Below are positions 1-5,927 of a DNA stretch of 8,628 bases, in pieces. The stretch is from JBNJEA01 sp051745395 (GTDB lineage Bacteria > Desulfobacterota > Desulfobacteria > Desulfobacterales > Desulfosalsimonadaceae). Position 1 is the stretch's first letter. Every line of letters begins with the position of its first letter. The translations under genes were made by a program, and so were the position numbers. The notes beneath the pieces were generated by a model. That model saw nothing but the letters and a program-made list of their open reading frames with translations, was not told the DNA's origin and ran no database searches. Where the stretch lies: the NCBI GenBank assembly GCA_051745395.1, contig JBNJEA010000129.1, positions 1 through 8,628 of the forward strand. Reading direction: 5' to 3'.

Positions 1-448
1 GGATGGCGTACGGTGCGGCCTTTTCATCGGTTTCCCGGGCATAATAACGCCGGGAAATAAAGTCGCCGCTTTCATAATACCGCTCGAAAAACCGGTACAG
101 GTGATCATAAATTTCGGTTTCCGCCCGGGCCGTGTCTGCTGCCGCTTCCCACCGGCAACGGGCTTCGCATACCGCATCGGTACCTTCCGGATTCGGTGCC
201 CCGTACTGCCGTGCGGTTTCAACGGCGTTTTCGTACTCGGCTTTCAGTTCCGCCTGCTGGCTGTCATCGATGCGGGAAAATTCGGTTTCGATGATGGATA
301 TCAGGTCCTTGTCAATAAACTGCGTCACCTGGTCGGCCTTGGCGTGCATGATCTTGTAAAAGCCGAAATCGAGATCGGGCTGATTGAGCTGAAACAGCTC
401 TTTTAATTTATGAATCAGTCGTGTGCGCAGTTGTTCTTTCGTGGGCAT
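1..448 (-). CDS. Type III-like site-specific DNA methyltransferase, N-terminal part (runs off left edge)
   Basis: A minus-strand frame is open from ATG at 448 to the left edge, giving 149 residues with no stop. The N-terminus contains NQPDLDFGFYKIMHAKADQ (residues 22-40) and TEIYDHLYRFFERYYESGDF (about 111-130). I recognise this pattern from the leader region of type III-like adenine methyltransferases, in which the DFGIYRIM and HLY-FFxRYYxxGDFIS segments are characteristic. The catalytic motifs (FxGxG and DPPY) would lie further left and are not in the window, so activity cannot be judged. The start is supported by AGGAG at 459-463, ten bases upstream. It lies 24 bp downstream of the stop of a broken SNF2-type helicase. 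From memory this helicase and this methyltransferase are operon partners in a restriction-like locus. Family assignment is by recalled similarity only; the substrate sequence is unknown. Confidence 0.75.
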   Translation of the reverse strand, partial: MPTKEQLRTRLIHKLKELFQLNQPDLDFGFYKIMHAKADQVTQFIDKDLISIIETEFSRIDDSQQAELKAEYENAVETARQYGAPNPEGTDAVCEARCRWEAAADTARAETEIYDHLYRFFERYYESGDFISRRYYARETDEKAAPYAI

Positions 449-472
449 GGGGTCGGGACTCCTGTAGCGAAT

Positions 473-947
473 TTATACGACATTCCACCGAATGGTAAAT
501 AATGGGGTTAGCCGGCTTTTTTGCTGCATGCGCCTTTCCAGGGAACGGATCAGCTGTTCCCGTTTTTCGGCGATATCGTCTTCTATGTCAAAAAGTTTCT
601 GCCGCTGCCTTCGTTTTCGTTTTTCCAGTCTGGCGTTTTGCTCCTGGTAATTGTGCTGTTCGTCAAGTGTCGGGGCCTGCCGGTTGCGACGTTGAAAATC
701 GTTGATTACGTTCGGTGTAATAAATATATTCGTTTACCTGGGGGCACAGCGTTCGCTTGCAGAAAGACTGCAGCCGGTCCCGCAGTTCATCCATACCGTC
801 GGTATTTATGCATTACGTACGAAAAGACAGCAGATCGCCGAATATCCGATCATCGATAACCGTGGACAGACCATAGAGTTCCAGTAATGAATTCTGGAGC
901 GGGGTTGCAGTTATAATGGCAAAAGAACTGATATTTACTTGAAAAAT
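473..947 (-). pseudogene. Decayed SNF2-family helicase (RapA-like), partner of the downstream methyltransferase
   Basis: Three pieces of one helicase can be read on the minus strand. The first (947 to 816) contains TATPLQNSLLELYGL at 911-867, the classical SNF2 motif III, followed by VIDDRIFGDLLSFRT. An in-frame TAA follows at 815-813. The second piece continues in the same frame from about 812 to 707 (DELRDRLQSFCKRTL, then EYIYYTERN), as expected for the next part of domain 1. The third piece is in another frame (about 694 to 476): a charged coiled coil (EKRKRRQRQKLFDIEDDIAE) ending in LTPLFTIRWNVV and TAA at 475-473, which resembles the natural C-terminus of this family. The whole of helicase domain 2 is missing between pieces two and three. 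Motifs I and II upstream are also missing, because the frame closes at 950-948. Intact relatives are, from memory, around 900 residues or more. The gene is certainly non-functional. Confidence 0.75.
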
Positions 948-1048
948 TTATAGTATGAGGAGTTATGCGCTGAATTCACCCTATAACCTTCCGATTGATT
1001 TATCTATTGTGCCTTTTGCCTAACAATACCCGTTGAAAAAGTCAACGA

Positions 1049-1249
1049 GTGACAATCATTTCTAAGGCTTACATGACCCCGGAAACCGCCGAAGCCAACC
1101 TGCGGATTGTTCGTCAAATGGGGTGCGCATCGGTGCACATCAGCGGGGGCGAGCCGATGCTAAATACCCGTGCCCTGGTTTCGATACTGGAAGCGGCCCG
1201 GAAGACCGGTGTCGGCATCGGCTACGTAGAGACCAACTCTTCGTGGTAC
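1049..1249 (+). pseudogene. Radical SAM protein fragment
   Basis: The frame from GTG at 1049 reads SKAYMTPETAEANLRIVRQMG, then SVHISGGEPMLNTRALVSIL and GIGYVETNSSWYT. This matches the second and third beta-alpha units of the radical SAM barrel: ISGGEPMLN is the GGEP motif that contacts the methyl donor amine, and YVETNSSWY is the following strand. The CxxxCxxC cluster motif that must lie upstream is absent. A TGA stop occurs in frame at 1034-1036 and nothing before it resembles the family. Similarity ends at about 1249, where the sequence enters the inverted-repeat element at 1253-1315. The open frame then runs on to 1375 over the end of the opposite-strand metallopeptidase gene, which is not meaningful. 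It is a remnant without both ends. Whether it was once part of the neighbouring locus cannot be said. Confidence 0.7.
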
Positions 1250-1252
1250 ACG

Positions 1253-1315
1253 CAATTCGGGGGGACAGTATCTTTATTCGATGAAGTAATTTCGGGCGGC
1301 ATGGCCCCCGAATTG
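1253..1315. repeat. 63-bp element bounded by 11-bp perfect inverted repeat
   Basis: CAATTCGGGGG (1253-1263) and CCCCCGAATTG (1305-1315) are perfect reverse complements enclosing 41 bp. The left end reads on as GGGGACAGTATCTTTATTC. From memory this resembles the GGGGACAGTATAC-type ends found around IS200-like/REP-associated (Y1) transposase elements in many Proteobacteria. No transposase is present. It sits exactly where similarity of the radical SAM fragment ends and 12 bp before the stop of the metallopeptidase gene, so it could also act in RNA as a 3' stem for that gene. Confidence 0.45.
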
Positions 1316-1326
1316 TTGCGGGGCGC

Positions 1327-1701
1327 TTACCCGTATCCGAGTTCGGCCAGCCGTTGTTCGCTCAGGCCCATGTAGTGGGCCACCTCGTGCACGACCGTAA
1401 TGCCGATCTCCTCTTCGAGTTCCTCCCGGCTGCGGCAGGCGGCCATCAACGGTTCACGGAAAATCAGGATGACATCGGGGTAAAGCGGCGGTTCTGTGGC
1501 CGAGCGCTCTGGTAATGGGACACCGGTAAACACGCCGAACAGCGTCTCACCGGGGGGCACGTCCATCTCTTTGAGCAGGTCCCGGGACGGGCGGTCCTCC
1601 ACGGCGATGCTCATGTTGTTGAGGTGGGCGCGAAACATCCCGGGAATCATTTCAAGCGCCCGCTCCACGGCATCCTCAAATGCTTTGCGGCTGATGTGCA
1701 T
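1327..1701 (-). CDS. Zincin-like metallopeptidase family protein (small)
   Basis: A complete 124-residue protein. The zinc-binding motif is VVHEVAHYMGLSEQRLAELGYG at the C-terminus (HEVAH at 105-109, His105, Glu106 and His109 the expected ligands and catalytic base). This is the hallmark of the small bacterial metallopeptidase family of about 115-135 residues (Pfam Zincin_1, COG3824), in which HEVAHHFGxxDxRLxELG closes the protein. The central part GVFTGVPLPERS and YPDVILIFREPL is also family-typical. No signal peptide or membrane segment is seen, so it should be cytoplasmic. Substrates of the family are unknown. The ATG at 1701 is preceded by GGAGAAGGG. It stands alone: the next gene on this strand starts 295 bp upstream with a palindromic element between. 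Family confidence is high, function unknown. Confidence 0.88.
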   Translation of the reverse strand: MHISRKAFEDAVERALEMIPGMFRAHLNNMSIAVEDRPSRDLLKEMDVPPGETLFGVFTGVPLPERSATEPPLYPDVILIFREPLMAACRSREELEEEIGITVVHEVAHYMGLSEQRLAELGYG

Positions 1702-1797
1702 GTTATTTTGCCCTTCTCCGGAAATCTTTCAACATCAATACCTTGAGGACCCGGCTTTGATCTAAGCCAAAGGGCATGATCGGATAAATCCGAAATT

Positions 1798-1976
1798 CGA
1801 ACAACGCAATCTGGTTATCCGGTCTCCAGTAAGTAACGAGTCGTCGAGTTATCTTTTTTTTATTCTCGCGCAAAGCCGCCAAGAGCGCCAAGAATGGCTT
1901 GAAAGCTTTGCGTCTTTGCGTCTTGGCGCGAAAATTTGCTGTTACTGGAGTCAATCAGATAACCGAACAACGCAAT
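1798..1976. repeat. Palindromic element between 13-bp direct repeats (MITE-like candidate)
   Basis: CGAACAACGCAAT occurs at 1798-1810 and again, identical, at 1964-1976. The 153 bp between them begin and end with an imperfect inverted repeat: GTTATC (1814-1819) plus CTCCAGTAA (1824-1832) on the left, and TTACTGGAG (1942-1950) plus GATAAC (1958-1963) on the right. A second inner pair is formed by CGCGCAAAGCCGCCAAGAGCGCCAAG (in 1867-1892) and the CTTTGCG/CTTGGCGCG stretch at 1906-1930, which contains a short CTTTGCGT duplication. The stretch can be read as an 83-residue minus-strand ORF, but its composition follows the repeat and I do not accept it as a gene. It fills the gap between the metallopeptidase and MBL genes. 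Confidence 0.5.
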
Positions 1977-1995
1977 TCGAAACAAATTCCGGGTG

Positions 1996-2889
1996 TCACA
2001 GGTTCTGGATGGCCCGTATTTTGGCATCCAGGTTGATCAGGTAGGCAAATTCCGGCTGCTTGGGCTCGGGCAGGGGGTCGTACTCTTGGGCCTTGATGCG
2101 GGCCTTGGTTGCTTCCGCGTCGCCGCCGGTATCCGCAAGGGTCTGCTCGATCAACTGCCGGAAGGCCTTGCAGTATGCAATGGCTCTGGGGATGAACCCG
2201 GCGGCGTCTTCGCCGGTGAGCACGCAGCCGTGTCCGGGGCACAGGATCTCGACTTCCAGTTCGGCCAGCTTGCAAAGCGATGCCAGGTAATCGTTGTAAT
2301 CCGAAAGCCATTCGGCGAAGATATAGCCGCTGTCTTCCATGATGCCCACGGCCTCTCCCGTAAACAGCATCTTTTTCTCCGGAACATAAAAACTCATGGA
2401 ATCCCGGGTGTGGCCGGGCGTGGCGATGGCCTGCACGCTTACGCCGTCGCCCAGGCCGAGTGTATCGCCGTCGGCTAAGGTCCGGTCCACCGGAAAGGTT
2501 TCGAACTCCGGCGATGCCGCCGCGTCATCGATCATGCTTTCCAGGTATTGGGCACCGGCGCGGTTTAGGTCCCGGATGGTTTCCACGGCCCGGGGCCGCT
2601 TTAACACCTCGGCCCCGGCCGAAGCGCAGCAGATCTGCATATCGGGAAAGGCTTCCTGTAAGACCGCCACGGCCCCGCAGTGGTCGTAATGGGTATGGGT
2701 CAGGAAAAAATACGCAGGGGGCCGCCCATCCAGAACCTTTCGGATTTCGCGGGCATAGCGTTTTCCCATAAACGTCATCCCCGCATCGATGACGGCGGGC
2801 AGCTCCGTGGTCAGCAAAAACGCGGGCAGATCGATTTCGCCCGTCACGTAGAGCTCAGGGGTAATCGCACCGGTTGATTTCTTGATCAT
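1996..2889 (-). CDS. MBL-fold metallo-hydrolase
   Basis: A complete 297-residue metallo-beta-lactamase-fold protein. The metal site is visible: HTHYDH at 65-70 (HxHxDH motif), His160 in IATPGHTRDS, and His220 in CPGHG. The usual Asp of the fourth motif (TGDxxF) is replaced by Glu179 in LFTGEAVG. The C-terminal 60 residues form a helical tail (AIAYCKAFRQLIEQTLADTG). Such proteins hydrolyse thioesters, lactones, phosphodiesters or similar bonds. Nothing here fixes the substrate, although a glyoxalase II-like or lactonase-like role is conceivable. There is no signal peptide, so it is probably cytoplasmic. The ATG at 2889 is preceded by GGAAG eight bases upstream, a modest ribosome site. It is monocistronic as far as the window shows: intergenic stretches with repeats lie on both sides. 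Confidence 0.9.
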   Translation of the reverse strand: MIKKSTGAITPELYVTGEIDLPAFLLTTELPAVIDAGMTFMGKRYAREIRKVLDGRPPAYFFLTHTHYDHCGAVAVLQEAFPDMQICCASAGAEVLKRPRAVETIRDLNRAGAQYLESMIDDAAASPEFETFPVDRTLADGDTLGLGDGVSVQAIATPGHTRDSMSFYVPEKKMLFTGEAVGIMEDSGYIFAEWLSDYNDYLASLCKLAELEVEILCPGHGCVLTGEDAAGFIPRAIAYCKAFRQLIEQTLADTGGDAEATKARIKAQEYDPLPEPKQPEFAYLINLDAKIRAIQNL

Positions 2890-2919
2890 TGATCGGCTTC
2901 CAGTATCTTGTGCAGGGTA

Positions 2920-2950
2920 AACAATAAAAGCGCATCCCGTTTCGGATGCC
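2920..2950 (-). terminator. Possible rho-independent terminator or leader hairpin
   Basis: Read on the minus strand, GGCATCCG-AAA-CGGGATGC (2932-2950) forms a stem with one bulge, followed by GCTTTTATTGTTT. It lies about 170 bases after the stop of the AsmA-like gene and about 40 bases before the start of the MBL gene. It could end the upstream unit or act in the MBL leader. The U-tract is imperfect. Confidence 0.35.
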
Positions 2951-3024
2951 CCTGAAGTTCCTTAAAAGCTCTTTATTCCGCCACGGCGGTATTTTTGCAG
3001 AAAGGAAGTCCGGAATGACGGCGC

Positions 3025-3052
3025 TGAGGCACTGAGGCACGGAGGCACTGAG
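3025..3052. repeat. Short 8-bp tandem repeat
   Basis: TGAGGCAC occurs at 3025-3032 and 3033-3040, then GGAGGCAC at 3041-3048 and a partial TGAG to 3052. It lies in the 233-bp gap 2890-3122 between the MBL and AsmA-like genes. Apart from this repeat and the hairpin near 2940, I see nothing in that gap. Confidence 0.7.
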
Positions 3053-3122
3053 TTGAGTTTTTTTACCTTATACCTTCAACCCCTAAACCGTAAACCTCGA
3101 GTTCCTTAAAAAATCGGGCGAT

Positions 3123-3941
3123 CTAATTCCCCAGGAACTCTTTCATTTTATTCTTGACCGCATCCTCGGCTTCCTTGCCCAGATCCTTGACTTTGTCTCC
3201 GGGGCGGAGCTGAAACTGGTCCAGGCTGACACCCAGGTCCTCCAACTGCTTGCCCAGGGCCTTTTTGACGGCATCCGATTGGATCTTTTGGTAAAGCTGG
3301 TCGAAAATTATCGCGGCGACCGCCGAAGGGGCCTTTCCGTCCTTGCCGCCGATGTCTTGCAGATGAATATCGGGCAGGTCGGTCTGGACTTGCTTGTTGT
3401 CCAGGCCGGTCATGGCCAGGTTGACCTTGCCGCCCGTGATTCTAAGGTCCTCGATCCGGATTCTGCGCTGCGGGCCTTTCTGCTCTTCGGGCGGGGGCTG
3501 CTTGTCCGGAGAGGGCTGCTTGTCCGGAGGGGCTTTGCCGGTGCCCGCCGCCTGTTTGAGGTTGTTTAAAATGGTGCGGAAATTGTCGGTCTTGCCCTTT
3601 ACCTCGTAATGGATCATCGGCGATACCGCCCGGATTTCCCGGATGACGACCGGGTTCTGTGTTACGGTTTTTTCATTGATATTGACCCGCACGGAGCTGA
3701 CGGTCATCGCCTTTTCCTTGCTGAAGCCCTCGGGATTGCCCAACACAAAGCCCTGCAATTCGGCCTTTCCGGACAGAAGCGCCACATCTACATCTTTTAC
3801 AAGCACTTCGGTCTGTGTCATTTTCGGGCCGAAAGTATTGACCGCCTTTTCAATCAACGGCCCGATATTGGACAGGGTAATCACCACCAAAACGATGACG
3901 ACAACGATTAATCCGCCGAGAAAAATCAACAGCTTTTTCAT
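3123..3941 (-). CDS. AsmA-like membrane-anchored protein
   Basis: A complete 272-residue protein. Residues 4-24 (LLIFLGGLIVVVIVLVVITL) form one hydrophobic anchor after a KK start, so the rest is expected on the outer side of the inner membrane. Residues 43-125 carry the pattern of AsmA-type repeats: VLVKDVDVALLSGKAELQGF, then NPEGF, a short beta-rich stretch, and VIREIRAVSPMIHYE. A proline-rich linker (about 136-160) contains a 17-bp DNA duplication. The second half resumes with RIRIEDLRITGGKVNL (160-175) and ends in a charged helical tail. Full AsmA proteins are far longer; short single-pass relatives like this are common in Desulfobacterota and usually hypothetical. A role in outer-membrane lipid homeostasis is only a family guess. 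AAGGAG precedes the ATG, and the gene starts 18 bp after the thioesterase stop, so the two are probably cotranscribed. Confidence 0.75.
   Translation of the reverse strand: MKKLLIFLGGLIVVVIVLVVITLSNIGPLIEKAVNTFGPKMTQTEVLVKDVDVALLSGKAELQGFVLGNPEGFSKEKAMTVSSVRVNINEKTVTQNPVVIREIRAVSPMIHYEVKGKTDNFRTILNNLKQAAGTGKAPPDKQPSPDKQPPPEEQKGPQRRIRIEDLRITGGKVNLAMTGLDNKQVQTDLPDIHLQDIGGKDGKAPSAVAAIIFDQLYQKIQSDAVKKALGKQLEDLGVSLDQFQLRPGDKVKDLGKEAEDAVKNKMKEFLGN
3495..3529. repeat. 17-bp direct duplication inside the AsmA-like gene
   Basis: GGGCTGCTTGTCCGGAG is found at 3495-3511 and 3513-3529 (period 18). It encodes the repeated PDKQP units of the proline-rich linker, so a copy-number change would keep the frame. 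Confidence 0.75.
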
Positions 3942-3959
3942 TATAGTCTCCTTTTTTCT

Positions 3960-4763
3960 TCAACCGTTGGCCGGCCGAAACAGAGCGATCTGCCGGCTGA
4001 CGGCGACAAGTTCATCGTTTTCATCCCAGACCTGCCCGTCTTCTTCCAGCACCCCGCAGCTGATAAAACGGGTCCGGAAAACGCATTTCAACCACCGGCT
4101 CGCCGGCAAATTGCGCACGCTGACGGTCAGCTCCACCGTCGGCACCCAGGCCGTCATGCCCTGAGAGGCAAAAACGGCCGGCGGAAACGAATCGACCACC
4201 AGCGCCAGGGCGCATATGTCATAGGGGCGTTCTTCCTTGAAAGCGATCCATCCCCGGTGCTCCGATTTTTCTGCAAAGCGGTTTTCCATCCATCCGGCAA
4301 ATGCCGGGTCGAGCCGCACGTCCATATTATCATAAAGGCTGTATTTCGGCATCACCGGGATCGCGATACACCGGTCTTTTTCCGCTACGGCCGGCGGAGG
4401 CGATTCATAGCGTTCAAGAGTGCAAAAAGCGGCATCGGCGGGGTCCGTAAAAGTGGCGATCGCCCGCAGTTTCTCCTGCCCCGCCTGCACCAGCCGGGCT
4501 TGAAGGCGGCAAAACTGCCGGGATGTGGCGATGTTTTCCACACGGCACTCGGCGGACTCGCCCGGACTGCTGCGGGCGATGTAGTTGACGGTCAAGATCG
4601 GCGCGGCCCGTTTGTCGCTTTTTCTGAGCATGGCATTTGTCACTATGGCCAGAAGGTAGCCGCCGTTGGGATGGCCGTTAATGGACCAGTTGGAAGAGAC
4701 CTTGGTGGTAAACCCCCCCGGAGTTTCCGAATTCAATGCAATATCTTCGTCAAACAGATGCAT
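3960..4763 (-). CDS. Acyl-CoA thioesterase family protein (double hotdog, TesB-like)
   Basis: A complete 267-residue protein with the layout of the TesB-like thioesterase group (Pfam 4HBT_3). The first hotdog carries SSNWSINGHPNGGYLLAIV (23-41), in which the GHPNGGY segment precedes the long central helix. The second hotdog carries ALVVDSFPPAVFA (187-199), with the conserved Asp191, then AWVPTVELTVSVRNLP (205-220) and WDENDELVAVSRQIALF (246-262), the usual closing strand. Members cleave acyl-CoA to free acid and CoA; acyl-chain preference cannot be read from sequence. It is cytoplasmic, with no signal peptide. AAGGA stands eight bases before the ATG at 4763. It leads a probable two-gene unit with the AsmA-like gene 18 bp downstream. 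An overlapping ATG at 4767 is out of frame and ignored. Confidence 0.85.
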   Translation of the reverse strand: MHLFDEDIALNSETPGGFTTKVSSNWSINGHPNGGYLLAIVTNAMLRKSDKRAAPILTVNYIARSSPGESAECRVENIATSRQFCRLQARLVQAGQEKLRAIATFTDPADAAFCTLERYESPPPAVAEKDRCIAIPVMPKYSLYDNMDVRLDPAFAGWMENRFAEKSEHRGWIAFKEERPYDICALALVVDSFPPAVFASQGMTAWVPTVELTVSVRNLPASRWLKCVFRTRFISCGVLEEDGQVWDENDELVAVSRQIALFRPANG

Positions 4764-4788
4764 CCATTATTTCCTTTCGGGTATTTCC

Positions 4789-4947
4789 TTACGGGTTGTT
4801 GATCCGCACCGAGCGAATGAGGTCACGCCTCTTTTCAAGCCACCGCTGTCCGCAGGCCTGCCTAAAAACATAGTCTTGATCCGCCAGGTCATCAACAGAG
4901 GGCAGGGGCCGGTCAACGGCTATTTTTTTGCGATCGACATCCATCAT
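4789..4947 (-). CDS. Small doubtful ORF upstream of the thioesterase
   Basis: A frame of 52 residues from ATG at 4947 (a second ATG follows at once), or 68 residues from GTG at 4995, ends 25 bp before the thioesterase start. The sequence is hydrophilic (DRKKIAVDRPLPSVDDLADQ, then YVFRQACGQRWLEKRRDLIR). It has no membrane segment and no family that I recognise. The only ribosome-site-like sequence is AAAGGGG 13 bases upstream of the ATG, which is too far. The position, just ahead of the thioesterase and on the same strand, is what makes it worth listing. It may equally be non-coding leader. Confidence 0.3.
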   Translation of the reverse strand: MMDVDRKKIAVDRPLPSVDDLADQDYVFRQACGQRWLEKRRDLIRSVRINNP

Positions 4948-4997
4948 GATTGAACAAAATCCCCTTTTCCGGAAACGCTGCCCCTTTTTGCACACGC

Positions 4998-5204
4998 TTT
5001 CACCTAAATTGAGCGATTTTCAAGTTTGCCGCAGATACAAGGAAGATGCAGACGAGCGATAGTGGACTATGCGAGGCTGCATCTGACGCAGTAGATGCGG
5101 CAAACTTGGAAATCCCGGAGGGTTTCAGATTTTTAAATATAAATTGCTATAATCCTATACAAAATCATTTTTTTTAAAATCTGAAACGCTCAATTTAGGT
5201 TTCA
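4998..5204. mobile_element. 197-bp MITE-like element with perfect TIRs and 5-bp target duplication
   Basis: CCTAAATTGAGCG (5003-5015) and CGCTCAATTTAGG (5187-5199) are perfect 13-bp terminal inverted repeats. TTTCA flanks the element on both sides (4998-5002 and 5200-5204), as a target duplication would. Inside are two hairpins. The first pairs GATTTTCAAGTTTGCCGCA (5015-5033) with TGCGGCAAACTTGGAAATC (5096-5114, one mismatch) and carries an inner stem GATGCAG/CTGCATC (5045-5051/5077-5083), then GC-ATAG/CTAT-GC with loop TGGA. The second pairs TTTCAGATTTT (5123-5133) with AAAATCTGAAA (5176-5186) around an AT-rich loop. As single strand it would fold into a three-way junction. No protein is encoded, so it would depend on a transposase elsewhere. 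It fills most of the gap 4764-5334. Confidence 0.7.
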
Positions 5205-5225
5205 GTGGTTTTTTCCGGTGATAGG

Positions 5226-5254
5226 TGGAAAACGCATCAAAAAATGGATATAAA
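5226..5254 (+). promoter_or_regulatory. Possible sigma70-type promoter for the small membrane protein
   Basis: TGGAAA (5226-5231) and TATAAA (5249-5254) are separated by 17 bp and lie about 80 bp before the start at 5335. The -35 box matches four of six consensus bases. The area is AT-rich, so a chance match is possible. Confidence 0.35.
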
Positions 5255-5334
5255 TAGTGATTAGCATTCATGGCGTTTTAAAAAAACATCCCACGTGACT
5301 TAAAAACCGGCCATCTTTTCATGGAGCGCATGCC

Positions 5335-5679
5335 ATGAAAATCTCGGGTTTGCTCACCGGCTTTTTCTTTGCCATCATTTTTTCATTTCTCGGCAAGACC
5401 CAGCTCCAGATCGTCCTGTTTGCCGTTTTTCTGCTGCTGCTGTTTTTCGGCGAACGACTCGCCGAAAAAAAATACGCGGAAGAACACCAGGCATTGCCGC
5501 TGGCCAAGGCCATTGTCGGTTACCTGGCGTTTGTCACCTTCAGCATGCTGGGATTCGAAGGCCTCCACAAACCCGTCACCGACATCCTGATCATTTTTGT
5601 CGTCGGCGTCTTTCCCGCCCTGGTGGTCTATTTCATCGCCCGTTACCAGTCAAAAAAGCAGGACCGAAAACCGGGTTGA
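5335..5679 (+). CDS. Small integral membrane protein, unknown function
   Basis: A complete 114-residue protein with four hydrophobic segments: about residues 4-20 (SGLLTGFFFAIIFSFLG), 24-39 (LQIVLFAVFLLLLFFG), 58-75 (AKAIVGYLAFVTFSMLGF) and 82-102 (TDILIIFVVGVFPALVVYFI). Basic or charged stretches fall between helices two and three (ERLAEKKYAEEH) and at the C-terminus (RYQSKKQDRKPG). By the positive-inside rule this places both ends and the central loop in the cytoplasm. I recognise no family and no catalytic motif. GGAG at 5323-5326, eight bases before ATG, supports the start. It stands alone on the plus strand and is convergent with the DUF72 remnant, whose stop lies 21 bp further. No terminator is visible between them. 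Confidence 0.75.
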   Translation: MKISGLLTGFFFAIIFSFLGKTQLQIVLFAVFLLLLFFGERLAEKKYAEEHQALPLAKAIVGYLAFVTFSMLGFEGLHKPVTDILIIFVVGVFPALVVYFIARYQSKKQDRKPG

Positions 5680-5700
5680 AATGCCGTCTGCGCAATACGA

Positions 5701-5886
5701 TTATTCAACCATTTCCTGCAGACGAAGGGCGTTTAAAGCGGCATAACCGTTTTCATCGGTGCGGAATTTTTCGGCGTAATGGGAAAACCACTGCTTGGCG
5801 GACAGATCCGACGGATAAAACGGCCCCTTCCAGTGTTTGTAGTTCCACCCGGAAGTACCGATATGCAACTTTTTGAAATTTCCCAT
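5701..5886 (-). pseudogene. DUF72 family protein with internal deletion (N- and C-terminal ends fused)
   Basis: A 61-residue frame starts at ATG 5886 with GGGAGG four bases upstream (ATG at 5898 is less well placed). Residues 5-42 (KKLHIGTSGWNYKHWKGPFY, then SAKQWFSHYAEKF) are the unmistakable N-terminus of DUF72 proteins, which begin with IGTSGWxYxHWxGxFYP and reach WLxxYAxxF. Residues 44-61 (DENGYAALNALRLQEMVE) match the family's C-terminus, normally FNNDxxGYAxxNALRLxELL. The roughly 180 residues between are gone and the join, near 5755-5765, keeps the frame. Intact members have about 240-280 residues and a TIM-barrel-like fold, so this product cannot fold the same way. Start and ribosome site remain intact, so a short peptide may still be made. 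No second copy is in the window. Confidence 0.8.
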
Positions 5887-5927
5887 AGGACCTCCCATAT
5901 TGTTGCAGGCAGTTGCGGTCCGAACCT

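Noticed and set aside
101..406. Plus-strand ORF over the left edge
   Set aside because: It is the antisense shadow of the methyltransferase leader, whose frame carries recognisable family motifs.
521..859. Plus-strand ORF of 112 residues
   Set aside because: The opposite strand carries clear helicase remnants; this frame shows no recognisable protein.
1031..1047. Hairpin CGTTGA/TCAACG as terminator
   Set aside because: The stem has only six pairs, there is no T-tract after it, and no gene ends there.
1703..1954. 83-residue minus-strand ORF in the palindromic element
   Set aside because: Its sequence (FRAKTQRRK, LAALREN) simply translates the repeat, and there is no ribosome site or family match. 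Such ORFs are typical artefacts of this kind of intergenic repeat.
2978..2989. CCGCC-AC-GGCGG followed by a T-rich run as a terminator
   Set aside because: The loop would be too tight and the T-run is on the plus side, where no gene precedes it.
3025..3052. Possible CRISPR array from the 8-bp repeats
   Set aside because: The units are contiguous, only 8 bp long and lack spacers, so this is a simple tandem repeat.
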